Of a stretch of 45,637 nt of DNA, positions 26,544-35,417 are shown piece after piece. Both the position numbers and the translations under genes were made by a program. Position 1 is the stretch's first letter; the number at the start of each line of letters is the position of its first letter. The DNA comes from Lentzea kentuckyensis (GTDB taxonomy: Bacteria; Actinomycetota; Actinomycetes; Mycobacteriales; Pseudonocardiaceae): contig NZ_MUYM01000109.1 of the NCBI RefSeq assembly GCF_002150765.1, positions 1 through 45,637 of the forward strand, written 5' to 3'. The notes below the pieces were generated by a model that had not been told where the DNA came from, did no database searches, and saw only the letters and a program-made list of their open reading frames with translations.

Positions 26544-27826
26544 GCGTGCACTCCCGTTTCCCTGGAAGAAGACTGACGCCGCGCGAGCAGGTCGGTGAGG
26601 ATGTCCTGCGAGCGGTGGGCGATGACGCTGATCAGCGAGTCGGCGATGCCGTGCGTCTCCTCGTTCACGCCCTGGAGGTACATGGCGCCCCAGGCCGAGT
26701 CGCCGAGGTCGACGCGGTACTGGCGGCTGACGTTGATCTCGTCGATGCCGGCGCGGCCGGCCAGGTCGCGGACGAGCCACGGCATGCGCGGGTCGTAGCC
26801 GGTACCGAGGAGCACGAGGTCGCAGTGCAACGGCTCGACCTTGCCGCTCATGCGGTCACGCAGGTCGAGGACCACCTCGTCGTTCTCCAGGCGGGCGGCC
26901 ACGACCTCGGTCATCGGCCGCACCCACGAGCGCTGCGGCCCGAGGGTCTTCTGCTGGTACAGCATCATGTAGAGCTGGTCGAGGAACTCCGGCGCGAGAC
27001 CCGCGTAGTTGGTGAGACGCATTTCGGCGAGAATCTGCTGGCGCACCTCGGACGGGCTGTCGTAGAACTCGTCGACGAACGACGGGTAGAACAGCTCGTT
27101 CACGAACTTGCTGTGCTGGTAGTTCTGCAGCCCGATCGACCGGACGACCATCGTCACCTGGCTGTGCGGCAGGTTCTGGTGCAGCGCGTAGAACATCTCC
27201 GCCGCGCTTTGCGCCCCGCCCACGACCACCGCGCGCAACGGCTCGTCCTTGGAGATCTGCGCGATTCTGGTGCGGTACTGGGCGCTGTGCACGATGCGTT
27301 CGGCCGGCAGCTCGCCGAACACCTCCGGGATGCGGGGATCACGGCCGCCGCCGACCACCAGGTCGCGGCAGCGGATCCGGTCACCGTCCACGAGGGACAC
27401 TTCCCAGCCGGTGATCGACCCGTCTGCGGACCTCGCCGGCTCGATGCTCTGCGCACGGGAGTCGTAGCGGATCTGCACCCGTTCCAACGACTTCGCGGCC
27501 CACTGGAGGTAGTCCGACAGCTCCCAGCGGAACGGGCTGAACGTACCGAGGTTGACGAACTCGTCGAGCCGGCCCTGGTCGTGCAGGAAGTTGAGGAACG
27601 AGAAGCGGCTGCGCGGGTTGCGCAACGTCACCAGGTCCTTGAGGAACGAGACCTGGCTGCGCGCCCACGGCATGAGCAGGTTGCGCTGCCACTTGACGTC
27701 CGGGCTCTGCTCCAGCAGCAGGGTGTTCTCGGCCAGGTCCGATTCGGACTCCTCGATCGCGACGGCGAGCGCCAGGTTCGCCGGTCCCGCGCCGATCGCC
27801 AGAACCCCAACCTCTCGGTCAGTCAC
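26540..27826 (-). CDS. SidA/IucD/PvdA-type amino-acid N-hydroxylase, copy 1
   Basis: A 428-residue class B flavin N-monooxygenase. Motifs: FAD loop IGAGPANLAL (residue 11 on), substrate/FAD region LMPWARSQVSFLKDLVTLRNP, NADPH loop VVVGGAQSAAEMFYAL, and LLGTGYDPRMP. The family hydroxylates the side-chain amine of lysine or ornithine. The GTG at 27826 is chosen because it has a GAGGGGG site and matches the start context of copy 2 (GTG-ACT); a longer frame from 27871 runs into the promoter. It is by eye well over two-thirds identical to copy 2. No siderophore NRPS or NIS synthetase accompanies it. Confidence 0.92.
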   Translation of the reverse strand: MTDREVGVLAIGAGPANLALAVAIEESESDLAENTLLLEQSPDVKWQRNLLMPWARSQVSFLKDLVTLRNPRSRFSFLNFLHDQGRLDEFVNLGTFSPFRWELSDYLQWAAKSLERVQIRYDSRAQSIEPARSADGSITGWEVSLVDGDRIRCRDLVVGGGRDPRIPEVFGELPAERIVHSAQYRTRIAQISKDEPLRAVVVGGAQSAAEMFYALHQNLPHSQVTMVVRSIGLQNYQHSKFVNELFYPSFVDEFYDSPSEVRQQILAEMRLTNYAGLAPEFLDQLYMMLYQQKTLGPQRSWVRPMTEVVAARLENDEVVLDLRDRMSGKVEPLHCDLVLLGTGYDPRMPWLVRDLAGRAGIDEINVSRQYRVDLGDSAWGAMYLQGVNEETHGIADSLISVIAHRSQDILTDLLARRQSSSRETGVHA

Positions 27827-27860
27827 AGTGCCCCCTCGAATGGTTTCGCAGCCAGAAATG

Positions 27861-27917
27861 AAGCTAGACAACGAAGTTCCCCGACAAGAAGAGGAACCGT
27901 TCCCGACCGGTCGGGAA
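27861..27917 (-). promoter_or_regulatory. promoter/operator region of N-hydroxylase copy 1
   Basis: A likely -10 (TAGCTT, complement of 27861-27866) is followed upstream by GGAACCGTTCC (27893-27903), an 11-bp palindrome, and by an overlapping perfect 18-bp palindrome TTCCCGACCGGTCGGGAA (27900-27917). The GGAACnGTTCC element is centred 72 bp from the start codon, and its counterpart in copy 2 is 74 bp away, so the sites are equivalent. Confidence 0.65.
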
Positions 27918-29153
27918 TTACCGGACTTCGATGCGCACGATCGCTGCCGCGATTTCCGCGCGGCGCAGGGCTTCCCCGGACGTGTCGCCGGTGGCCATGA
28001 CGATTCCCGCGCGGTCCCACGAACTGCGCAGGCCGCCGAACTTCTCCCCCGGTGCGACCGTCACCTGCAGCAGGTGCACGCCGTCGAGCCGCCGTGCCTC
28101 GTCCACGCCCTCGATGTTCTCGACGACACCGGGCTCGATCGTCAGGAACCGCACGGCCGCACCGGCTTTCGCTCGCGCGGGCAGGTCGCTCGGCGGGTCC
28201 TCGCCTTTGAGCACGGCGTAGTAGCAGCGCAGCAGCTCCACCGGGTAGGCGAGCTGGACGACGTCCAGAATGCCGTCCCCTGCCAGCCTTCCCGCGCACT
28301 CGACGAGGTGCGGCACGCCGTCCGCGACGATCCACTCGCAGTGCACGATGCCGTCGCGGAACCCGGTCGCGTCGATCACCCGCGAGGTCTGTTCCTTCAG
28401 CAGGTCGTCCAGGTCGGCCGGGATGTCCGCGGGCACGATGTGCGCGAGCTCGACGGGACGCGGGCCGGGTACGAGCTGCTTGCCGGTGACGTTGGCGAAC
28501 AACGGTTTCCCGTCCCGCACCAGCATCTCGACGCTGAACTCCTCGCCCTCGACGAACTCCTCGGCGAGCATCGAGAGTTCCATCGGCCGGTCCGGGACGA
28601 AGATCCCCTCGTCCTGCTGAGTGCAGTGCGCCCACGCCTGTTCGATGTCGTCCGGATCGTGGATCACCTGCGTGCCCACGGACGCCTGCCGGTTCGACGG
28701 CTTGAGCACGATCGACCGGTCCCGCATGAACGCCAGGACGTCCGCCGGGCTGGTGACCCGGCGGCTTTCCGGGTTGCGGATGCCGGCCGCGGCGGTGACC
28801 TGGCGCAGCAAGGCCTTGTCCCGCATGATCTGCGCCGCGCCGAGCGTCGCGCCGGGCAGGCCGTAGCGTTCGGCGAGGCGGGCGGCGAACGGGGTCGCGT
28901 ACTCGATCGCCGGGATGACCGCCGCGGGGTCGAGGTCGCGGTGGGCGTGGAAGAACTCGTCCGCCTTGCCCGGCGTGAGGTACTCCCACTCGATCAGGCC
29001 GCGGACGAACCCGACGCCGTCGATCTGCTCGCGCACGTGCCGTTTGCGGATCACGTCCGGTTCCTCGACGTAGATCAGCGAGTCGTCCGGCTGGAACTCG
29101 GCGAGCAGGCCGATCGTGACGCCGACGAACCCGACGACGATGACGGGTCTCAT
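27918..29153 (-). CDS. ATP-grasp carboxylate-amine ligase, copy 2
   Basis: A 411-residue ATP-grasp ligase of a different subgroup from copy 1. Visible features are the lysine strand SIVLKPSNRQASVGTQV, the EEFVEGEEFSVEMLVRDG adenine-binding strand, and the metal-binding end HLVECAGRLAGDGILD. It starts at ATG 29153, overlapping the MFS stop by 4 bp. It probably forms a second amide or ester bond in the pathway. Its stop abuts a palindromic promoter element for the next transcript. Confidence 0.88.
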   Translation of the reverse strand: MRPVIVVGFVGVTIGLLAEFQPDDSLIYVEEPDVIRKRHVREQIDGVGFVRGLIEWEYLTPGKADEFFHAHRDLDPAAVIPAIEYATPFAARLAERYGLPGATLGAAQIMRDKALLRQVTAAAGIRNPESRRVTSPADVLAFMRDRSIVLKPSNRQASVGTQVIHDPDDIEQAWAHCTQQDEGIFVPDRPMELSMLAEEFVEGEEFSVEMLVRDGKPLFANVTGKQLVPGPRPVELAHIVPADIPADLDDLLKEQTSRVIDATGFRDGIVHCEWIVADGVPHLVECAGRLAGDGILDVVQLAYPVELLRCYYAVLKGEDPPSDLPARAKAGAAVRFLTIEPGVVENIEGVDEARRLDGVHLLQVTVAPGEKFGGLRSSWDRAGIVMATGDTSGEALRRAEIAAAIVRIEVR

Positions 29154-30364
29154 GCCACACCTGCCTCGACGGACTCCTTCACCACGCGCACGCCGTACAC
29201 GGCGAGAAGCCCGGCGACGCCGTTGACCAGGGCGATGACGATCCAGAACGCGCCGCCGAGGCTGGTGAACGTGAACACGCCGAACAACGGGCCGATCGCG
29301 GAGGCGAGTCCGACGACCGCCTGCATCGTGCCGATGTAGCGGGACTTGTACGCCGCCGGGAACTTCGCCGGATGCGCGAACATCGTCGGCCCGGCGATCA
29401 TCAGGCCGCTCACCGCGAACACCGCGCCGAGGAGCACGAACGTCCCGGACTGCACGGCGAAGGCGTAGAGGGCGAAACCGAGCGAGTTCACCAGGTGCCC
29501 GGCGAGCACCGCGACGTGCGCCGGGATCTTGACGATGTACGTGGTGATCTTCAGCTCGCAGGTGATCAGCACGATCGACGAGATCGTGAGCACCGCGCTG
29601 TAGAGGCTGGTCGGATACTTGTCCGCGACGATCTCCAACGGCAGCGCGGTGACGGACTGCGCGTAGCAGATCGTGCCGAGGAACACCGCGGCGAGGTAGG
29701 CGAGGTACTTGCCGTCGCCCAGCATCTTCGCGTAGGCAGTGCGAGAGTCCACAGTGGACTTCTCTTCGTGCTCCTCCGGCGCCTCGACCCGCGGCAGCAA
29801 CGAGTACGCCAGCAGCGCGTAGATCAGCGCAGTGGCACCGTCGAGGTAGAAGAGCAGGTCCCAGTCGACGAGGATCAGCCCGGCCGCGATGAGCGGGGCG
29901 AGCGCAGCGCCGGTGTTCAGCGCGATGCGCATCATCGAGAACGCCATCACCTGGTGCTCTTCCGGCATCAGGTCGCTGAGCAACACCGCCGCGGCCGGCC
30001 GGTATGCCTGCGTCACGAGCCCCGCGAGGCCCACGACCAGGAACAGCACCACGGGCATCTTGGTCACGAACGGGATCGACGCCACCAGCGGCGCGGACGC
30101 CAGCATGGCCAGGGTGATCGTCGTGCGCGGCCCGAGCCGGTGGGTGAGCTCGCCGCCGAGCAGCGTGCCGAAGATCGACCCGACGCTGTACGCGGCGAGG
30201 CACAGTCCGGCGATGCCGATGGAGTCGCCGCGGAAGGTCAGGTACAGCAGGATGAACGTCTGGACGAACGCGCCGAGCTGGTTGATCAGCACGCCGCCGA
30301 GGAGGTAGCGGACGGGCGTGGGGGTCGCCCGCAACGTGGCGAAGACCCCGGTCTTCTCGGTCAT
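29150..30364 (-). CDS. MFS transporter
   Basis: A 404-residue major facilitator with about 12 membrane segments and the loop-2/3 motif GGELTHRLGPRTT. There is no signal peptide or extra domain. Its start overlaps the oxidase stop and its stop overlaps the next ATP-grasp start, so it is embedded in the operon. It most likely exports the product and gives self-protection. Confidence 0.9.
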   Translation of the reverse strand: MTEKTGVFATLRATPTPVRYLLGGVLINQLGAFVQTFILLYLTFRGDSIGIAGLCLAAYSVGSIFGTLLGGELTHRLGPRTTITLAMLASAPLVASIPFVTKMPVVLFLVVGLAGLVTQAYRPAAAVLLSDLMPEEHQVMAFSMMRIALNTGAALAPLIAAGLILVDWDLLFYLDGATALIYALLAYSLLPRVEAPEEHEEKSTVDSRTAYAKMLGDGKYLAYLAAVFLGTICYAQSVTALPLEIVADKYPTSLYSAVLTISSIVLITCELKITTYIVKIPAHVAVLAGHLVNSLGFALYAFAVQSGTFVLLGAVFAVSGLMIAGPTMFAHPAKFPAAYKSRYIGTMQAVVGLASAIGPLFGVFTFTSLGGAFWIVIALVNGVAGLLAVYGVRVVKESVEAGVA

Positions 30365-31398
30365 CAGGCTGCCTCCAGGGCGTCGACGATGCGTCCGGCG
30401 ACCAGTGGCGCCGAACCGAAACCGCTGCCGCCGCAGGCCGCGCGCGCCCAGACGGCCGGAGCCACCTCGGTGAGCAGCGCGCCGCCCGTGACGGCGTCGG
30501 TGGCGTAATGGCAGTGCTTCACCGCGACCACGGTGTATCTGGCCACATCGGCCACGATGGATGCTTTGAGCAGGCGGTCGACCCACCTGTTGTCGAGCTC
30601 GTCGCCGTCGACGGACGCCACCTCCCGGCGGACGGCGTCCGAGCTGATCTTCAGCAGGGTGCCTTCGCCGGGTGGCAGCAGCCACGCCCGGCCATCCGCG
30701 CCGAGCCGTCCGGCGCCCGGTGCGTTCTCCCACCAGCGCATCAGCTGCTCGGGCGGCCGGAGGTACACCATCGTCTGGCGGTGCAGCCGCACCGGGACGT
30801 CGACCAGCTCGGCGGTCCACGGACCTTCCGCGATCAGCACCAGATCCGCGTGGATCGTGCCGCCGCCCGCGACCTCGACGCGTCCGGTGTCGACGGCGGT
30901 GACGCGGCTGTTGGGCCGCAACGACACCAGCGGGTGCTCGATCAGCCAGTGCACGGCCGCGATCAGCACGCGCGCCGCGAGCAACACCCCGGCGTCGATC
31001 TCCAGCACGCCGACCGAGTCGTCGGCGAACATCAGGTGCGGCAGCTTCTCCGGTTCCAGCGTCTCGACGGGCAGCCCGCACGCCGCCGCCTGCTCGGCCA
31101 TCACCGCGGCCTGGGCGCGCGGCCAGGCCGTGACGATGCCGACCCGGCGGTAGAACCTGGTGTCCAGCAACGACTCCAGCTCCAGCCACCGCCGGTGCGC
31201 GGCGAGCCGGCCGAGGGTGGCGTCCACGTCGTCGGGGACGAACGTCCGGATCGCGCGGTGCTGGTCGAACGACGTGGACGCCGGACTGGGGATGCTGCCC
31301 CGGTCGAGCACCGTCACCCGGTGCCCGGCGAGCGCGCACTCCACCGCCGTGAGCAGACCCGTGACTCCCGCGCCCACGATGACCACCCTGGCCATCAT
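30364..31398 (-). CDS. FAD-dependent oxidase of the DAO family (Spb39-like candidate)
   Basis: A 344-residue D-amino-acid-oxidase-type flavoprotein. The N-terminal GxGxxG loop is ARVVIVGAGVTGLL; the acidic strand end is VTVLDRG, and the C-terminal FAD segment is ACGGSGFGSAPLVAGRI. In hydrazinoacetate formation a DAO-family enzyme (Spb39) oxidatively splits the lysine-glycine hydrazine to release hydrazinoacetate. The same position next to N-hydroxylase and MetRS-like genes suggests that role (inference). The start is ATG-ATG; the first overlaps the previous stop as ATGA. Confidence 0.85.
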   Translation of the reverse strand: MMARVVIVGAGVTGLLTAVECALAGHRVTVLDRGSIPSPASTSFDQHRAIRTFVPDDVDATLGRLAAHRRWLELESLLDTRFYRRVGIVTAWPRAQAAVMAEQAAACGLPVETLEPEKLPHLMFADDSVGVLEIDAGVLLAARVLIAAVHWLIEHPLVSLRPNSRVTAVDTGRVEVAGGGTIHADLVLIAEGPWTAELVDVPVRLHRQTMVYLRPPEQLMRWWENAPGAGRLGADGRAWLLPPGEGTLLKISSDAVRREVASVDGDELDNRWVDRLLKASIVADVARYTVVAVKHCHYATDAVTGGALLTEVAPAVWARAACGGSGFGSAPLVAGRIVDALEAA

Positions 31399-32915
31399 TC
31401 GGGGAGTTCCGGCAGTCGTCGGGGCGTGCACTCGTGGGTGTCGAACAGCTCCGGGATCGTGGTGTCCGGCAACGCCCGCGCCGCGAGGTCGGTCAGGATC
31501 GGCGCGGCGCAGCGGAGGAACACGTCGACCTCGTGACAGAAGTCGCCCGCGTTCTCCGCCGTGACCGGGAAGGAGTCCAGGCGGGCCAGCTGTTCGGTGA
31601 GCGTGAACGCCGCCGCCGTGATGCTGAACCGCCGCACGTCGTAGGCGCCGGCGAAGCGTTCGACCATCAACCGCGCGGCGATCCGGGACCGCTCCGAGAC
31701 CGGGAGCGGCACCGGTTCCAGTGCGTTGACCTTGGCAGCGATCCGGTTCCACGGCACGACCAGGCGTGACGACGTCACCTCCGCCATCGCGGCGCGGGTG
31801 AAGTTGGTGCGCTGGAACTCCGGGCTGGTCGAGGCGAGGTAGAACCGGATCAGGTCGCGCGGGACGCCGGAGTTCAGCAGCTCCTGACCGGTGACGAGGT
31901 GGCCGCGGCTGGTGGAGAACTTGTCGTTCTCCAGCTCGTAGAACTCGTTGGTGACGAACTGCTCCGGCAGCACGTACCCGTCCAGGGCGAGGAGCATCGC
32001 GACACCGGCGACGGCGAACGCGAAACCCGCGTCGGAGCCGAAGAAGTACACGACCTCGGTGTCACCGAGCCACAGCTGGTCGTCGCTCTCCAGCACCTCA
32101 CCACGGCCCTGGGCGGCGAGCGCGGAGGCGTGGATGCTCCAGGTGATCGTCTCGGTGTCCGAGTAGATCACCTGACCGTCGACCTCGGGGAACGGTGCGG
32201 GGATGCCCCACGAGATGGGCAGCGTGACCGGGTAGTCCGGCAACGGCCGCGCCAGCATCTCCTCGATCATCCGCGCGAGCCTCGGCCGCAACGTCGGCGC
32301 GTGCCGCGCGAAGAACTCCTCCAGCCCCGCCCGGTACTCCTCCACCGGCAGGACCAGCACCTTCTCCTCGCGCAGCTCGACCACGTCGTCCGGGTCCAAT
32401 GTGGACTTCGGGTCGACGAGCTCACCGGAAGCGATCCAGGTGCCACAGCCCTCGCACAACCCGGCACAACCGTCGGTCAGGCACACCGGGCAGCCACCGC
32501 GCACGTACGCGTCGGTGAGGAACTCCCCCGTGCGCGGCGAGTACGGGAACTTCACCGCGCGCAGCCGCAGTTTGCCAGCGCTGTGCAGGCGGTCGAAGAA
32601 GGTGACGACCGTCTTGACATACCGCTCGTCGAACCGCACGAACCCGTCCGGGTCGATGTCCATCGCCGCGAGCGACGCCTCGACCGCCCCAGCCGAGGAC
32701 TCCCGCAGGTCCTCCGGCCGCACGCCGAGGCGACGGGCGGTGGTGACGATGTAGTTCTGCGTCGAGTGGATGCCGGTGCCGAACAGCACGTCCCGCCCCG
32801 CGGCACGGGCGTACCGCGCGCAGATGTCGGCGGCGAGGAAGGGTCCGGCGAGGTGGCCCAGGTGCAGGTCGCCGTTCGCCGTCGGGCCGGGGGCGATCAC
32901 CAGCAGCTTGCCCAT
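31395..32915 (-). CDS. methionyl-tRNA-synthetase-like enzyme, candidate hydrazine synthetase catalytic domain
   Basis: A 506-residue class I synthetase fold close to MetRS. It keeps PTANGDLHLGHLAGP (HIGH-type motif, residues 11-25), a Cys knuckle (Cys142, 145, 154, 157), and DKFSTSRGH (KMSKS-type, 331-336). The canonical GKDNxxFH region reads GSDAGFAFA, so methionine recognition is probably lost. In Spb40 and PyrN a MetRS-like domain fused to a cupin joins an N-hydroxylated amino acid to glycine or glutamate, making an N-N bond; here it is a stand-alone protein in an operon with N-hydroxylase and DAO genes. A housekeeping or resistance MetRS is the alternative. The ATG at 32915 overlaps the previous stop; a GTG one codon earlier is possible. 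Confidence 0.85.
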   Translation of the reverse strand: MGKLLVIAPGPTANGDLHLGHLAGPFLAADICARYARAAGRDVLFGTGIHSTQNYIVTTARRLGVRPEDLRESSAGAVEASLAAMDIDPDGFVRFDERYVKTVVTFFDRLHSAGKLRLRAVKFPYSPRTGEFLTDAYVRGGCPVCLTDGCAGLCEGCGTWIASGELVDPKSTLDPDDVVELREEKVLVLPVEEYRAGLEEFFARHAPTLRPRLARMIEEMLARPLPDYPVTLPISWGIPAPFPEVDGQVIYSDTETITWSIHASALAAQGRGEVLESDDQLWLGDTEVVYFFGSDAGFAFAVAGVAMLLALDGYVLPEQFVTNEFYELENDKFSTSRGHLVTGQELLNSGVPRDLIRFYLASTSPEFQRTNFTRAAMAEVTSSRLVVPWNRIAAKVNALEPVPLPVSERSRIAARLMVERFAGAYDVRRFSITAAAFTLTEQLARLDSFPVTAENAGDFCHEVDVFLRCAAPILTDLAARALPDTTIPELFDTHECTPRRLPELPE

Positions 32916-34192
32916 CACGCGCTCCTCAGCTCGGCCGCGCCGCGCCGGGCGAGGAGGTCGTTGACGATGTCCTGCGAGCGCTGGGCGAGCACGCTGATCA
33001 GCGAGTCGGACATGCCGTGCGTCTTCTCGTTCACGCCCTGCAGGTACAACGCTCCCCAGGCCGCGTCGCCGACGTCGGCGCGGTAACAGCGGCTGACGGC
33101 GAGGTCGTCGAGACCGAGCCGGGTGGCGAGATCCCGTGCCATCGCGGGCATCCGCTGGTCGTAGCCGGTGCCGAGGACCACGAGGTCGCAGCGCACCGGG
33201 TCGACCTTGCCGGTCCTGCGGTCGCGCAGGTCGAGCACCAGTTCGTCGCCGTCCTGCCGCGCGCCGGCGACCTCGGTCATCGACCGAATGCTGGAACGCT
33301 TGGGCCCCAGCATCTTCTGCTGGTACAGCATCGTGTAGAGCTCGTCGAGGAACGGCGGCGCGAGGCCCGCGTAGTTGGCGAACCGCATCTCGTCGAGGAT
33401 CTGCGCGCGCACCTCGGGTGGCGTGTCGTAGAACTCGTCCACATAGGACGGGAAGAACGCCTCGTTGACGAACTTGCTGGTCTGGTAGTTCTGCAGGCCG
33501 ATCGACCGCACCACCATGGTGACCTGGCTGTCGGGCAGGTCGGAGTGCAGCGCGTAGAACAGCTCGGCCGCGCTCTGCGCACCACCCACCACGACGGCGT
33601 GCAGGGGCCGGTCCTTCGGCACGTCACCGATGCGGGTCAGGTACCGCGAGCTGTGCACGACCTTCTCGTCGGGCAGCCCGGCGAACACCTCGGGCACGTG
33701 CGGGTCACGTCCGCCACCGACGACCAGGTCGCGGCACCGGATCACGTCGCCGTTCGCGAGCGTCACGGTCCACCCGGTGAGCACACCGTCCTGATGGTGG
33801 GGCTCGATCCGCTGGGCGCGGGCGTCGTAGCGGACCCGCACGCGTTCCAACGACGACGCGACCCACTGCAGGTAGTCGGACATCTCCCAGCGGTACGGGT
33901 GGAACGTGCCGAGGTTGACGAACTCGTCGAGCCTGCCCTGCTCGTACAGGAAGCTCAGGAACGAGAACCGGCTGCGCGGGTTGCGCAACGTCACCAGGTC
34001 CTTGAGGAACGACACCTGACTGCGCGCCCACGGCATCAGCGTGCCGCGCTGCCATTTGACGTCCGCGTGCTGCTCCAGCACGAGGGTGTCGTTCGCGAGT
34101 TCCCGCGCACCGGACTCCTCGATCGCGACCGCGAGGGCGAGGTTCGCCGGGCCGGCCCCGATCGCCAGTACGCCAACATCTTGGACAGTCAC
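32915..34192 (-). CDS. SidA/IucD/PvdA-type amino-acid N-hydroxylase, copy 2 (Spb38-like candidate)
   Basis: A 425-residue flavin N-monooxygenase heading the main operon. Motifs are IGAGPANLAL near the N-terminus, the conserved WARSQVSFLKDLVTLRNP block, VVVGGAQSAAELFYAL and LGTGYDQRMP. The closest functional match by context is Spb38, which makes N6-hydroxylysine for N-N bond formation. The GTG at 34192 follows an AGGGGG site and matches copy 1. Its stop overlaps the MetRS-like start, giving strict coupling. The closely related copy 1 in the next unit suggests two different N-hydroxylations or a dosage effect. Confidence 0.92.
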   Translation of the reverse strand: MTVQDVGVLAIGAGPANLALAVAIEESGARELANDTLVLEQHADVKWQRGTLMPWARSQVSFLKDLVTLRNPRSRFSFLSFLYEQGRLDEFVNLGTFHPYRWEMSDYLQWVASSLERVRVRYDARAQRIEPHHQDGVLTGWTVTLANGDVIRCRDLVVGGGRDPHVPEVFAGLPDEKVVHSSRYLTRIGDVPKDRPLHAVVVGGAQSAAELFYALHSDLPDSQVTMVVRSIGLQNYQTSKFVNEAFFPSYVDEFYDTPPEVRAQILDEMRFANYAGLAPPFLDELYTMLYQQKMLGPKRSSIRSMTEVAGARQDGDELVLDLRDRRTGKVDPVRCDLVVLGTGYDQRMPAMARDLATRLGLDDLAVSRCYRADVGDAAWGALYLQGVNEKTHGMSDSLISVLAQRSQDIVNDLLARRGAAELRSA

Positions 34193-34597
34193 ACGTCCCC
34201 CTCTGTTCGTCCCCGAGTGGCGTTCCAGAGGCTAGGTAGCGGCCCTTCCCAAGAGGTAGGGGAACTGTTCCCGGTCGTATGGGCAAAGCCGATTCCCTGG
34301 TGGGGCAAAGAAGACCGGAATCGGTTCACCGCGCCGGCGATGCCGGCGCTCACCGGGTGTCACCCGATGTGGTGCCCTGTTGGGCCGCTTCGCCGAACCG
34401 ATGCGGCGATCGCAGTCACGCCGCTACTCCGGTCGTCATCGGCGCCCGGCAGCTCGCTGGGCCGAACGAGTGAAAATCGCATTTCTGACATCGCGGCGCC
34501 CTCTGAAGAAGCGATATACCCTACGGCCGGTGCCGTCTTTGGGGAGATCAGGTGACCGCAATGGAATGACGCGACAGCCATTTTCGGGGGAAGACCG
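34193..34597. promoter_or_regulatory. divergent control region (N-hydroxylase operon / response regulator)
   Basis: No gene is seen in these 405 bp. Near the N-hydroxylase side lie TAGCCT (complement of 34229-34234) and the perfect GGGAACTGTTCCC palindrome (34260-34272), matching the copy 1 promoter in spacing. Toward the regulator side are a GCGCCGGC/GCCGGCGC hairpin (34331-34349) and the palindrome CGGGTGTCACCCG (34354-34366). An AT-richer stretch with GATATACC near 34510 is a possible -10 for the response regulator. Confidence 0.6.
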
Positions 34598-35311
34598 ATG
34601 ACTCAGCTGGAACACACGGTGGTGCCGCCGCTGCGCCGCGGCCTCGACATCGCGGTCCTGCACAGACCAGCGACAATCACCGTCGTGCTGGCCGACACAC
34701 AGCCCGCCATCAGGCACGGAGTGCGTTCCGTGCTCGAACGCGTGGACGGCGTTTCCGTTGTTGGTGAAGCTTCTACTTCTTCCGAGGTAGTGACCGAGAC
34801 AACGCGCTGCCGGCCCGACGTGCTCGTCATCGACGTGGACACCATCGGAGCCGGAAACTGCCGATTAGTAGAACAAATAGCGCGCGCATGCCCCGAAACG
34901 GGCATTCTGGTCTTCAGCGCGCTTGATTGCGACGCGACGGTCATCGCGGCGATTCAGGCGGGCGCCCGCGGCTATTTGTTGAAGAGCGCCGATCCGGACC
35001 AGATCGTGCGCGGCATCCAGGCCGTCGCGGCGGGCGAGTTCCTCATCGGTAAAACGATCGCGGGCCGCTTCGCGGCACTCCTGCACCCGGCGGCGGAACA
35101 GACGCCGTACCCGTTCCCACAGCTCACCGGCAAGGAACGGGAGGTGCTCGACCGGATCGCCGCCGGCCGGTCCAACGTCGCCATCGCGCGCGAGTTCGCG
35201 CTGGCGTCGAAGACCATCAGCAACCGGGTGTCCGCGATCTTCGCGAAGCTCGGCGTGGCCGACCGCGCCCAGGCGATCGTCCTCGCCCGCGACGCCGGGC
35301 TGGGGCGGTAG
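34598..35311 (+). CDS. NarL/FixJ-type response regulator (orphan)
   Basis: A 237-residue regulator with a receiver domain (phospho-acceptor Asp in DVLVIDVDT, Lys in YLLKSAD) and a C-terminal LuxR-type helix-turn-helix (LTGKEREVLDRIAAGRSNVA, KTISNRVSAIFAKLGV). There is a 20-residue N-terminal extension before the receiver. No histidine kinase gene is adjacent. It is transcribed divergently from the N-hydroxylase operon and is the natural candidate for its activator. The ATG has a GGGGGAAG site. Confidence 0.9.
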   Translation: MTQLEHTVVPPLRRGLDIAVLHRPATITVVLADTQPAIRHGVRSVLERVDGVSVVGEASTSSEVVTETTRCRPDVLVIDVDTIGAGNCRLVEQIARACPETGILVFSALDCDATVIAAIQAGARGYLLKSADPDQIVRGIQAVAAGEFLIGKTIAGRFAALLHPAAEQTPYPFPQLTGKEREVLDRIAAGRSNVAIAREFALASKTISNRVSAIFAKLGVADRAQAIVLARDAGLGR

Positions 35312-35417
35312 TGGGCACGCCACCACTTCCTGACACAGCAGGGAAAGCGCCCCTGTCGGCGGGGAAACCCGCGTGCCTACTCTCCGCGTCGTCGCCGAAC
35401 GTCGATCGGAGTTGGGG

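Noticed and set aside
26540..34192. Hydroxamate siderophore cluster based on the two N-hydroxylases
   Set aside because: No NRPS, IucA/IucC-type synthetase, N-acyltransferase, iron transporter or reductase is present, while MetRS-like, DAO and cupin genes point to N-N chemistry.
35312..35417. N-terminal extension of the cupin from 35373
   Set aside because: The extra 15 residues lack a ribosome site, while the ATG at 35418 has GGAG at the right distance and begins at the conserved part.
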